NCBI GenBank assembly: GCA_037039685.1
Contig: JAWNGF010000008.1
Span: forward strand, 1,860,001-1,924,000
From: Ceratobasidium sp. AG-K
Lineage: Eukaryota; Basidiomycota; Agaricomycetes; Cantharellales; Ceratobasidiaceae
Reading direction: 5' to 3'
DNA length: 64,000 bases
This document shows, one piece after another, positions 36,660 to 48,017 of the stretch. The notes beneath the pieces were generated by a model. That model saw only the letters and a program-made list of their open reading frames with translations. It was not told the DNA's origin and searched no databases. Numbering within the stretch: position 1 is the first letter of the stretch; the number at the start of each line of letters is the position of its first letter. The position numbers and the translations under genes are program-made.

Positions 36660-38109
36660 ATGAGACTCGACTTCCCCGTCATTAGCTTCATCGGCGCCGT
36701 GGCCGTTCTCATCCCCCTGCCATGGCACTGGCAGACGCGCAACGTCGCTATCATCTCGGTGATCACTTGGCTCTTTTTATGCAACCTCACCCGCGGAATC
36801 AATAGCATCGTTTGGGGAGATAACGTCATTGTACGGTATCAGGTCTGGTGCGATATCAGTAAGTAGGTTAGGCTGTTACTATGATCACATTATTGACTCG
36901 CATACAGCTACCAAAATCGAGATTGGCGCCAACGTCGGTCTCTTGTCTTCAATTCTATGCATCTGCATCCAGCTTTCGCGAGTGGCTTCCCCATCCTATG
37001 TGGTCGCTACTGCAAAGGTCAAGCGTAGACGAATGCTACTCGAGATTGGAATGTGTGCAGGGTTCCCTCTCATCGACATGGCCTTACGTATGTTGCTTTT
37101 TCGTATGCCATCGGGTAGTTACTGACCCCAGAGATGCAGACTACGTCGTCCAAGCGCAACGTTATGTCATCGTGGAGGAATATGGGTGCCTGCCGGTACG
37201 AGTGTATGCTCTCATTCGACCGCTCGCTCATATTTAGTTTGACACGATAGTCTACTTACTCATCCATCGCCTCCTTATTCATTGTCTCGATTCCTCCACT
37301 CGCATTTGCTTTGGTAGGGTCCGTGTTCGCAGGTGCGTGTTACTCTACATGTATTAGGGGCTCTGTTTAAGCCTTCTATGCAGCCAATGCGCTACGTTGG
37401 TTTGTCATCCGTCGTGAACAATTCCAAATTATCCTACGCGCTTCCCGTTCCGGCTTCACATGGAATCGTTGGGTTCGCCTCATCACCTTGTCGGTCGTGA
37501 TGATCACATGCGCAACAGGCCTGGCACTTTATGTCTTGGTCGCGAACATTCAACTTGGGCTCGCTCCCTGGACGTCATGGGAGTATGTCCACTCCGACTG
37601 GCAGTCCATCCCCGTTGTTCCCAAGATCCTGGTCCCCGAGGAAGACTACAGACAACAATTGGTTCTCTGGTATTTTACGATCCCGCTTTCATCCTTCATC
37701 TTTTTCCTCTTTTTCGGTCTCGGGGAAGAGGCAAATGCGGAGTACAAGAGGATGTATGCATGGACCAAAGTGAATATCTTCCGCATCAAGTCTAAGGAGG
37801 GTCCCGTGCTGCCCGTAACGTGCGTAACTGGGATACTAGCTTATAGCTCTTTGGACACTAATTTGTGCCTCTTCTAAAGCGATCATGACACTATTTCGGC
37901 CGACGAATCGGAGAAGGGGGCGTCCGGTATGGAACCTGATATTGAAACAGTCGAAGTGGAAAAGTCGAAGTATACACCACCGTCTGCCAATGCGCCCTCT
38001 CAAGCGTCGTTACCATCTCTCCACGAGATCCAGCATGTGGTACGTTCTGTATTTTTTCACTGATATGTTTACTGACTGTCACCAGACATACGGGCACACG
38101 CGTCAATAG
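36660..38109 (+). CDS. STE3-type pheromone receptor (R4)
   Basis: The most complete receptor of the cluster. It starts MRLDFPVISFIGAV and shows PLPWHWQTRN, NSIVWGDNVIVRYQVWCD, GANVGLLSSILCICIQ, DYVVQAQRYVIVEEYGCLP, FIVSIPPLAFALVGSVFA, ALRWFVIRREQF, RLITLSVVMITCATG, WTSWEYVHSDW, YFTIPLSSFIFFLFFGLGEE and AEYKRMYAWTKVNIFRIKSK. Exon ends AAC|C give VTDHDTISADESEKG and an acidic and Ser/Pro-rich cytoplasmic tail. A last small exon ends TRQ at TAG 38107-38109. Six introns have good GT-AG borders at the positions used in R2 and R3. I infer a functional pheromone receptor; alternative non-mating STE3-like roles are known in agaricomycetes and cannot be excluded. Confidence 0.87.
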
Positions 38110-38457
38110 GGGGTTTCTGTCCTCTTGTGATTTATAAATTCGTTCAACTGGGAAACAGTTATAAAAACACTTTTCATTGAATTCTGCCCCCCATGCTTCA
38201 CTTTCTTATCTCGTGGACTCGGCTTCAGAGCGGACGTCCTGATACATGCTTTCGATTTTGGTTCGGTGTTATTGGATTTGTAGGTTCTTCGGTAAAAGGG
38301 ATAAAAAGCTATGGAATCTATATGTTGTCTTGAGATTGAAATTGTACAAGTGATCACACATATGGGTATATGAGCGCTGTCTTCATGGGCTCGTCATGCA
38401 AGTATGATTACCGGAAATAGCTTGAGGGTTGGCCTCAGTGCTGACATCATCTCACTC

Positions 38458-38464
38458 CACGTGA
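38458..38464. promoter_or_regulatory. CACGTGA E-box upstream of the L10-family gene
   Basis: CACGTGA lies 108 bp before the ATG at 38572. The same core overlaps the start of the BCS1-like gene, the other mitochondrial-protein gene in this window. Confidence 0.3.
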
Positions 38465-38571
38465 TCATTTTTGATCTTCATCTCGACTTTGTCCACGATT
38501 GGGTGTGAACGTACGACCATGCTATAACTTTGTGTATCGTCCAATACAGCTAATAAAATCCAAAGCAGAAC

Positions 38572-39306
38572 ATGGCGAGCTCGAGTAGGGTAACTTTGGA
38601 ACTCTTGTCGAAAGTTCCCCGACGAGGATATGCGTCGGCCATTCCCCTGGCACCTGCCAAACCTCCTAAGCCGCCTGCACCTCCGGCGGACCTAAACCGA
38701 ATCTACACTCCGCGTAAAACTGCCCTGCACTCTGAATACTCGAGCATCATCCGGAACTCTCCCTTTTTCCTTATCCTCGGCCATCAAAACTTTAGTGTAG
38801 CCAAATTTACAGCCCTCCGCAAGGACCTTGCGAAGATCAAACCGAGCAAAGGCGCACCCCCCAACCAGCCTCCCGCTAAACTTTCCGTGATTCGACACGC
38901 TATATTCGGCGCTGCAGTCAACTCTACCGAGCCTCGCGCCGCTGCTCTCATCACAAATCTCCAAGGTCCGGCTGCAGTCCTTGCGTTTCCAAACTTCGAT
39001 CCGCCGCAACTCAAATCCATCTTGCGAGCGATCGAACGAGCAATACCCAAATCCCAACAAGGAACCGCTATCCCGAAAATGCAAGTCCTTGGAGCGTACG
39101 TCGATGGAAGGGTGTTCCAGCTCGAAGGGGTACAAAACTTGTCGACATTGCCATCGTTAGATACGCTTCGAGCCCAGCTTGTTGGGCTGTTGAGTGCACC
39201 CGCGGCCCAACTTGCCGGGGTGCTTGATCAGGCGAGAGGTGGAAGGTTGTCGAGAACTCTGGAGGGGTTGCAGGCGAGTTTGGATGATCAGGCCAAGGAG
39301 GCGTAA
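38572..39306 (+). CDS. Mitochondrial large-subunit ribosomal protein, L10 family (uL10m)
   Basis: An intronless gene for a 244-residue basic protein that would form the stalk base of the mitochondrial large subunit. The N-terminus MASSSRVTLELLSKVPRRGYASA has the Arg/Ser/Ala-rich, acid-free look of a mitochondrial presequence. It is followed by a proline-rich linker and the L10 fold: TPRKTALHSEYSSIIRNSPFF (helix 1), LILGHQNFSVAKFTALRKDL, VIRHAIFGAAV, LQGPAAVLAF, MQVLGAYVDGRVF, and the C-terminal helical part TLRAQLVGLLSAPAAQLAGVLDQARGG. The last segment is typical of L10 proteins (LLGxLxAPxxQLAGxL). Length fits fungal mitochondrial L10 homologues. Confidence 0.85.
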   Translation: MASSSRVTLELLSKVPRRGYASAIPLAPAKPPKPPAPPADLNRIYTPRKTALHSEYSSIIRNSPFFLILGHQNFSVAKFTALRKDLAKIKPSKGAPPNQPPAKLSVIRHAIFGAAVNSTEPRAAALITNLQGPAAVLAFPNFDPPQLKSILRAIERAIPKSQQGTAIPKMQVLGAYVDGRVFQLEGVQNLSTLPSLDTLRAQLVGLLSAPAAQLAGVLDQARGGRLSRTLEGLQASLDDQAKEA

Positions 39307-40934
39307 TTTGGGCGGCACGTGGGAAGTTCTTTCGTTCCTTTTGCTTACCCGCGGAGGACAAGATCGATCTGTACGTACAATGTCGCCAACAAAATACTAT
39401 TACGGCAGAATCATTCCACCGTGAGAGCTCGATTTAGCCTTCGCCGAAATGTAACACCTTGTGTTCAATAGGCAGGGCTTGGCGATCGACTGCAGATGCC
39501 AAAGCTATCATTACACCTACAGTAGGTAAACCAAATGACAAGGATCCTAACAGCCACTTTGGTAATACTGGATTTAATCAAGGTGGGCTCCTGTTTAAAG
39601 AGTACTTGGATTCAAGATCAATGCCTTCTGGTGGGTTCGGCAAATGACGCTGGCCAAGAGTAAGTAGTTCGCACGTTAATGTGCTCATTTCAGCGAAAGA
39701 CAGTGTCTATCGACTTAACTACAATCTTAATTGAATATATGTTCTAGCGTCTAACCATAGCTACGCTCAGCCTTGGCTAAATTGACATCGTCATAGCTCA
39801 AATGCCTACAAGGTGACGTTCCACTATATGAGTGGGACGCAACTCGCTAATTTACTCTCCTCGAAACGAGCTAATTTGACACCCAATATGACTGATATAT
39901 CCAAAAATGAGAGTAACCTCGGGCCGATTTCGGCAGATCGGACAAAACTAAACTTTTGCATTTACAAAGGACAAGTCACGGCCAATGGCTCCGCTGGCTG
40001 ACCTATCATGTTCCTACTACTTAATATCATAAGCTCTTAGAACATGTCAATGTTCTTGTCTTGTAAAAATATTCGAGGACATCAATACGACTTGTTGGCA
40101 GCACAACTCGAGAGTTTGAGGACGATCTGCGTGTTACTTGAAACCCGATCGGATCAATTGATCCTAAATTGCCGAAGACACAACTCCAACCACCACACTT
40201 TCTTGCGTCGGGCCAACTCAGTGATGAAATATATTGTACGGGCCGCCAGAAAAAACCTTTTATCGATCGACTTCGGCTAGGTTTTCCCAGTGTGTCGTGT
40301 GCCGCGGTGGCGCGTTAGTCCTCTACAGGTTTCCGAAGGATGGACCACCGTGTACTCGCGCGTCTTTACACCTATATTCCACCTGCAACACTTTCGGATC
40401 AAAATCTCTTATCCAAGCTGCATTTCGTTGCCCTCACACGTATGGGCTGCTCCCTTGGCTACCATTCTTGGCTGTCCGGACTCACCGTACCCCAACAAAG
40501 TTCACGAACGACCGAAATGGCGTGCTTTAACTCCGAATTTTGGGGACCACGTAACAAAAATTCCACGAATTCATCTTCTCATAGTCATGCAGAAGGAGGT
40601 GGAGTAGGCTTCTCAAGTGACAATATCCGAATTTGGCGCGCGGCTGGCGTCCACTTCGCGACGTGTTGCATGTGCAGCGGAATTCGTCATGATAGTACCG
40701 GACATTTACCACTCGCCGTAAGCCAGCAAGGTAAAGAACTGCCATGGCGGTGCTTTGTGAGATGAGACTTGACCCATTTCCACATGAGTGGGTGGTTTTG
40801 CGACCATATGACGTGCATCGGAATATCCGAGATGCTTCTGCGCCGTGCGCCCTCGTATATGCAACTTAGCCAGTGGTACTTATATTGCGCCAGCTCCTGA
40901 CAATCCCCCTAACTTACACGCTTATTCCCTCGCT
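39307..40934. other. Intergenic, no supported gene
   Basis: Overlapping frames at 40234-40765 run in three phases over the same DNA and show no motif. I see nothing else. Confidence 0.35.
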
Positions 40935-43723
40935 ATGGTCAAGACAATTGGTGCAATTTCCCTCATTTCTTGCGTTTCGGCAGCAGCTGTCAATGCCGCC
41001 ACTACCTACGACTATGTTATCGGCAAGTGGTTTACTCAGAGTCCTGGCGTTCATATTCTGACACTTGTCATAGTTGGAGGAGGAACCGCCGGTCTGGTGG
41101 TAGCTGCTCGTCTTACAGAAGATCCCAAAGTCACCGTTGCCGTGCTTGAAGCCGGCGGAACGTAAGTACGACAACTTGATCCCCTTTCAGTTTGTTAACT
41201 AGAGCACTTGGAACAATATAACAGCGGTATCGGAAAGTGAGTACTTGCTAGCATATACCGCCCGATTCCTTGCTGAACGCGATCGCCAGCGCAAATATCA
41301 CCGATTTGCGAAACCGATATATGCCGTTCAATACGCAAGTTGACTGGGCTTTCCCGACTGTGCCCCAGGAAGCTGCCAACGGACGTGTCTACAACCATGT
41401 GCAAGGCAAAGTCCTTGGCGGTTCTTCTGCGATCAACGGCGCGGTCTACATTCGTCCTTCCAAGGAGGAATTTGCCGCGTTTGAGAAGCTCGGAGCTACC
41501 GGATGGTCCTGGACCACCCTGCAGAATGCCGGCAAGAAGAGTGAAAAGTTGACTCTACCGACCACGAAGCTCGGAGGTGTGTTGCCTGATTTAGCAAATC
41601 ACGGAACGAGCGGCCCGGTGTCGGTGACCATCCAGAACAATGTGTCCAAGTGAGTCATCACGGTTGGAGACGTTATTCAATTCCTAAAAGGCATTTTGTA
41701 GCTTCTTCGACACTGTTGCAGTGCCAACTTTGAAGAATCTTGGCCATCGCTGGAACCCAGACAACAACGGAGGCTCGCCTAATGGCGCGACTCCCGTTCA
41801 GATGGTGTGTACTATTGACCGCATCGTCGACCTACACTAACCTGTGTTTTCAGACTCTTCAACCAAATAGCTACAATCGTTCTTATTCACCGAATGCCTA
41901 CTGTAAGCCGAGTTTGTGTGTTTGTTTGCGACAATATTTACATGAGATCTAAACAGACTGGCCGAACGCTGCTCGAACCAATCTTCACGTGTTTACTGAT
42001 TCGTTGGTCAACAAAATCATTTGGAAGAACTCAACTGCTACCGGAAATGTCCAGGCGACTGGAGTAGAGTATCTGAACGGAACTGAAATTCAGACGTTGG
42101 TACGTTCTCGCCCCTGATGACAATTTTCATCTGGGTTTAATTTAGTTTTATGTGCCAGGCTGCCAAGAACGTCATTGTATCGGCTGGTACTCTCAACACC
42201 CCCAAGGTTCTTGAACTCAGCGGGGTCGGCGATCCAGCAATTCTCGGCGCGTGGGTGATCTCTACCCTAGTTCCATTCTGTACCTAACAGCGTTGTTTAG
42301 TCTCGGTGTACCCGTCAAGGTTAACCTGCCCGGCGTTGGGAAGAACTTGCAGAACCGTAAGTAGCCCTTCATTCGCCAGAAGAACCTTGGCTTACAAACC
42401 CTACAGATCTCGGCGTGAACGTCCAGTACAAGCTCAAGAGTGGCAGTGTCACTCGTATGTCTCACTCCTCAACGTATTATTCACGCTCACGGACAAATTT
42501 GTAGTGGGTGCCGAGACACAGGCACCGATCATCGAGGTTGAGCCCGCTCAGGTCATCTTGTCATCCGCTGACCTCGCCAAATCCGAGCAACTTCTCGCGG
42601 CCAAGAGCGGCGAAATCTCTCAAGAGCAGTTTGACATCATGAAGTCTTTTATCAAGAATAAAATCGCGCAAACCGAGATGAACTGGGTGAGTATTAGCAC
42701 GCGGGGCGTTGGAGCATGCTACTAATCATTAGTGGGGCATCAGAGCTTGGTCAAAAACGCGGATAACTCTATTTCTCTTCAATTCTATACCACCGATCTT
42801 CATACATTCTCCCGCGGTCAAGTGGTACGAAACTCATGTCGAGTTCTATAGTACTTGAAGCTAACCTCAGAATAGCATGCAAGCTCAACTGATCCGAGTG
42901 CCAAGCCAACTGTCGATCCCAAGTAGTACGTGTCCCTCATCTGCGCTTGCGATCTAAACTTGCTTACACTGTGTTTCAGTCTTTCTGCTGCGCACGATAT
43001 CGTAAGTATGATTGGCCTACTGTGATCCTAAAATACTCTGACAGTTCCCAGTGGTACTTGTCACGTGCAGTCGCATATACCCGCAACATCACCGCAGCTC
43101 AGCCCTTGGCAAACTACATTGAATGTGGCTGCCATCGATTACTAGCTAATGAATAATTTACCCACTTGATACGCTCCATTAGCTGAGGTCACACCCGGTA
43201 GCAACGTGACAGCGCCCGAGCAACTCGAGTCGTGGCTCAAAACCAACTTCCGCACGATGTAAGTAATACTAACGCTTAAATCCAATACGAGACTAATCAT
43301 AAAACAGGTCTCACTTTGTTGGCACAGTGCTGCCGGTATGTTGATTTTCGGATACATCACGATACTTATTGCTGATTTGGGCTTCTAGTCCCAAGGCAAA
43401 GGGAGGCGTCGTCGACCCACGCAACTTCAAAGTTGTAAGTGAAAATGCTTGAGCAATTATATAGTCCCTAACAACGTCATTCGCCCGCTTTTAGTATGGC
43501 ACACAGTAAGAACATACGCATATATCATATGGTTCGCTCTAGCAGCTAAAATTATTCAAACAGGAACGTCCGCGTAGTCGACGCCTCCACGATTCCGCTC
43601 CTTCCGGTATCCACACTGTGGTATGTACTCCATTATCAAAATGATTTACCTCTGACACCTTGTTCGCAGTCGTTGGTTTATGCGATCGCAGAATACGCAT
43701 CAGAACGTATCAAGTTCACTTGA
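40935..43723 (+). CDS. Secreted GMC-family oxidoreductase (aryl-alcohol oxidase-like)
   Basis: A FAD-dependent alcohol oxidase, probably extracellular and peroxide-producing. It starts MVKTIGAISLISCVSAAAVNA, a signal peptide, then YDYVI joined by a GC-AG intron (41033-41073) to VGGGTAGLVVAARL, the FAD dinucleotide motif. Further landmarks are VAVLEAGGT, HVQGKVLGGSSAINGAVYIRP (GMC signature 1), AKNVIVSAGTLNTPKVLELSGVGD (signature 2), VKVNLPGVGKNLQNH, SHFVGTVLP (the catalytic WHPxGT-like block, Trp-His-Pro replaced by Ser-His-Phe), NVRVVDASTIPLLPV and SLVYAIAEYASE before TGA 43721-43723. At least ten small introns. The last junction, near 43610-43672, joins in frame only with a donor that drops the usual second active-site His region, so the C-terminus or activity is uncertain. 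Confidence 0.78.
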
Positions 43724-46700
43724 TTATAAATTGTATTATCCAAAAATTTGTTCGTTCAAATACAATCAAGATTTTGTGGTTTCATAAAGGCCAATGGCCA
43801 AGCAAGGGATTGATTGGAGTAAGATACCTCCCACCGAGACTAGCAGTGGATAAAATAGACATTATGGTTACTTTACTTGTGTTACTAAACTCATTGTCTA
43901 CAGTTGAATTGCAGTGGTTACAGTATACTGGTAACTGCCGATCAGTTTGCGTGACTGATGGTGGATCAAACCAAAAGTCGAAGTTAGAGCTGAAAATGGG
44001 AGTGCTGGTGTCTGTCCGACAGAGCCCGAATTACTTCGGGAGTCAGATCTACCAAACTGTCGCTTACGACTGCAGCGAATTCAAACTATTGGATTTAAAC
44101 AGTGTAGGAAGCATATAGGTTTACAAAATGCGTATTCAGAATCAGCTCATGGGTATCGGATCAGGTCGCTTTTGATATCCTCAGTCAATCGGCTGAAGGT
44201 CCCATTGAAACCTATGCTGTGCCTCCCTCAATGCAATCTATACAACATCAATAACTGTATCGGGATGTGGGCAGAATACCATACCATTCGCGGTGAGAAG
44301 CTCCCTTGCGTAGGGCCAATGTACAACTTCTGGTCACGTTCATCTGAACATAGAACCTGGATCACGGCCAGTATTACATATGCAAGCTGATTGCTTTCAA
44401 ACTCGAGTCGCTTACGAATATTGCCCATCAATTCCCTCTGCCTTGAACCTTTTGGGTTCATCTGAGAGGACAACATATGAGTAATTCTCAGGGGTATTGG
44501 AGCATGATGCGTAGGCCTCCCTGGTGTGTTGGCGCCAGTCTGCTTGAAGGACACGGTATGGTCCTCCGAATCGTAGTTAACTTCCCACTGTGCATGCTAT
44601 TTCAGACGAGGGACTAGTGTCATAAAAGTGAGTGCATACCTGCAAGAAAGGCATTCCATCACCAAAGCGGCTGGTGCCAATAGCTAAGGGACGGTTGATG
44701 GCTGTCGACATAAGCTGACCATCATTAGCCATGGGTCGGAGAACATAGCGTCCAGTTTGATTTGCATGGCAGGCGTGGCGGAGAATACGATTGTTTGGGG
44801 AGTGTGTTGTCTGCAACGAACCGAGGCCCAAGCTTTATAGTTTCCATACCACCTGTAATTCAAATATCCACCTGATTCTTTTAGACGCTATACCCACGAA
44901 AAGGCATACATATGGCCTGTCAAATAAATCACATGTCGTCATTGGTCAACGGATCTCTTAGCATAGGTAGTCTGGTGACATTTTGATCCGACGGCCACTC
45001 CTGAATAACGAGAATCCATGCCTAAGCGCGAGAAGTATCGGTTTATCACAAGAAGATGTGGCGGGCTTGGATACGGTATTCGGCCCTCATGGTCACACAA
45101 GTGTCAGTTGACGGATTCATATTAGCAACGTTCAGAAGACGAAGACACTCTAATAAACGGTCACAATAATGTCTCATATGCTATCATACTCGAAAATATT
45201 GACGGAAAACTAATGTGTGTTTTCAATCGAATGTCTGTTGGTACGCCGCTCAAGCTCGCCCAGTGTTGCAACCTATTGTTTGTAATTCGTGAAAACGGGG
45301 GGGTTGACGCTGTGACAGAACCCTGTTTGGAGATGCCAAGAGCTTCAACCATATTAGATTAAAATATCGGCGCCACCCATGTCACAGGGCGTGAGTCGTT
45401 AGAAAACCAGTTGTGGCGACACGGACGCTTACAGCGAGGGAACTGTTGGAACGCAATCATACCGTCAACGCAAACTCTTTAATTCCGATTGACTGGTTCT
45501 GGTTGTCACAGTGGAGATTACATGCCGTTTGTAGTGAATTCCAATGACGATTTGTTGGGCCAATACTGCAAGACAGCCAGTCTTACCGTTCCCTATGCAG
45601 AATGTAGTCGGATCGTGATATTCTAATTTTAAACTATGTCTCATTGTCACTCCTCGAACAGCATAATTGGCAGAAGATTGCCAGACCCTGCGCATAAACG
45701 AAAATACTATTAAAATGCGGAGACCAACAAAGCATAGACGTGGGGAACCGAACCCTTTGTGTTATTGCTCGAGTGCCGCGCCGATGGAGTGGCCAATGAG
45801 GTCGTGTTGCACCATTTGATGCCAATACGTTTTCCAACTGTTGTGCAGGGGCACGTGTTGTGGGGCATATACCGGCCATCCAATAATGGATTTACATCAT
45901 CCTGACCGGTCGTCCCCCATGCGTATGCGTTCGAAATGCTGGTATCGGCATCGAGCACGCTTATGCTCAAACCGAAATATTAAGCGTGCTCGAATCCGAG
46001 ATTCTGTTGAAACGAACGAAAAGAAGGATCCGGTGATTCATTTGAGACTCAAGCCTCCTATTCGATATGCATTCGGTTACGGACGGATCCCGCAAGACGT
46101 TGGTCAATGGAGGACGGAGCCGATACAAGACGCTCGACCGAGATTTGCTTGACTGTACATCCTTCAATTTGTGCGTCATTACTGACGCAACTTTTCGCTT
46201 GGTCCGAGAACAGTAAAGTTATCTCAAGCATCTGTCGGGACATGCACAGAAAACAAGTTGGGACAATTGCTTTGCAGCTGTTTTGACCAATCACCTGACT
46301 CGCCCCCTGAATCAATTAAAGACCCAGTCATCGTCAGAGTGGGCTATACTATCGATCGTCAGCTGATTACCTGCAACAGCTTATTACCGATTTGCTTTAT
46401 CACTCCGTACAGGTAGAACAATTTCGATTTGAGCCACAAGATTCGGTATGCAGAAGCAATCATACCTTTCCCACCTATACGAGACTTTATAGAACATTTA
46501 AATGAGTCTATCGTCCACAATAATTTTTTCAATCGTCGGGACGGGAGGTTGTGGAGTATCATTTCGCGATCAAGATACTATTCGGGAACAGAGATTGGGG
46601 AAATAGCGATATAAATGAGAAAAGTTCAAACAAAATCGCTCCCTCTACAACTTTTATCGATGCGCCTTGAGGAGTTTCCAAGTGCTTTGTAGCAGAAACG

Positions 46701-47617
46701 GTGATGTGAGCCTGAGAACGGTGGAAATTACCTCCTTGCCTTCAGGGTCCGAAGGAATTCCCGTACACCCTCCATATTTGGAACACCTTCAGACCTATAC
46801 AGGGAGCTTATTATTCGAGAACCTGCAACGGCTTAAAGGTACCTCCATGATCAACGATAATGGGAGTTTCGCGACTAAAAAAAATGTAGGATAGATAGGT
46901 ATAAGGCGATGTTGGGTAGGAGAGGAAGTAGCTGTGTTTTATGACTAATGGATCCTCAGGGCGTTCGATCATGGGTAATAAGCTGAGTTTGGGCATAGGC
47001 TCTCGACATGGCTCTGACAAGGTTTGACGGTAGCTTAAAAACATAAGATAAATACAACAAGGTAGGTAAGTATGGGCTAAATTACATGTCCAGATTTGAG
47101 GGTTTAAGCTGTACTCATCGCTCTGTTACGCTCGATACGGTGAAAATCGGTAATCAACTGGCGGTCAATAGTATTCCTCCGCAGGCTCCGGTACACAGTC
47201 CCTATATTGTTTGGGATATATCCTGAATTATATTAAATCACAGTTTAATAGTCGACCGAAAACCTGCCGCCCCGCTTATCATAATACACCTGAGAATCAT
47301 AAAGGAAGTTGACTTCGTACACTCGGCGTATGCTGAACCAAGAGCTTTGGTATTATCCTGTGCTCTTATCATACTCAATAATCATTCGTCGGAAAAGGTG
47401 ATCTCTATTTGTACTTACCATAGGATATTACCGTACCGATACATACAGTAGTTTGTCATATGCATCGTAATGACCATAAGGTTAGGCAGGCTAACTTCAG
47501 TACTCGATTTGTTGATCGGTGGGGAACGACCGATCTTCGGGTGTAACCGGGATTGCTACACAAGGCGCAAAGAAGAGAATATCTATGACATGTTATCAAC
47601 AAGAGTCAATCAGTCAA
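43724..47617. other. Nearly gene-free stretch left of the copia element
   Basis: Apart from the weak spliced candidate at 44228-44830, I recognise no gene. A 12-bp inverted repeat, CGAGCACGCTTA (45952-45963) and its inverse (45981-45992), could form a small hairpin. The DNA is AT-rich and probably decayed repeat sequence. Confidence 0.35.
44228..44830 (-). CDS. Weak candidate for a small intron-containing gene
   Basis: On the minus strand TGRYVLRPMANDGQLMS and INRPLAIGTSRFGDGMPFLQ run up to a clean intron (GTATGC...AATAG, about 44637-44595). It joins to QWEVNYDSEDHTVSFKQTG. A second possible intron (GTAAGC...CCAG) lies near 44418-44360. The pattern GRYVLR ... QWEV ... VSFKQTG has the spacing of small fungal beta-trefoil proteins such as mycocypin-like inhibitors or ricin-B-type lectins. 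The similarity is only in rhythm, the reading frame shifts once near 44510, and no start codon is secure. It may be a pseudogene or no gene at all. Confidence 0.25.
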
Positions 47618-47888
47618 TGTCGTAGCATAGAGAGACAGGTCACATGACCGGATCTCACGCACGGGCGCGTCTCCTATTCCGTGCCCTATTTCAGACTCAC
47701 ACCCCTATTGGGGTTTCCTCAGTTGGCTTCGTCTATCATGCTGCCCACTGAGGTATGTTTCGTCTTTCATGTTTCTCTCGTAGTACCTGTCTCACACTGT
47801 ACCTTAGATACATTGTTTTGCAGGTAATACGAGTTGGCTTCGTCTATCATGCTGCCCGCTGAGATACATTGTTTTGCAGCGTTCAACA
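47618..47888 (+). repeat. 5' LTR of copia element
   Basis: 271 bp starting TGTCGTAGC and ending TTCAACA. It contains a tandem duplication: copy 1 (47721-47823) has a 55-nt GTATGT...CTTAG segment at 47753-47807, and copy 2 (47832-47879) lacks exactly that segment. Compared with the 3' LTR it has four transitions, all at CpG sites. Confidence 0.95.
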
Positions 47889-47898
47889 GGTTATGAGC
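47889..47898 (+). other. Primer-binding site, half-tRNA(iMet) type
   Basis: GGTTATGAGC follows the 5' LTR with no gap. It is complementary to the anticodon stem-loop region (GCUCAUAACC) of initiator tRNA-Met, not to its 3' end. This is the half-tRNA priming known for copia-like elements. Confidence 0.75.
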
Positions 47899-48017
47899 AT
47901 CCTTTGCGTTTGACGGATCGTTGTTTATTTTATTAGCCAACTCCGCGTCCGTCTGATACTGTGCTGATTACGTTTCCAGGGCGTTCTAATCATAGACCCT
48001 CTGGCTCGCGTGTGCCG

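Noticed and set aside
45952..45992. 12-bp inverted repeat as a terminator
   Set aside because: No gene ends nearby and fungi do not use such hairpin terminators; kept only as a note.
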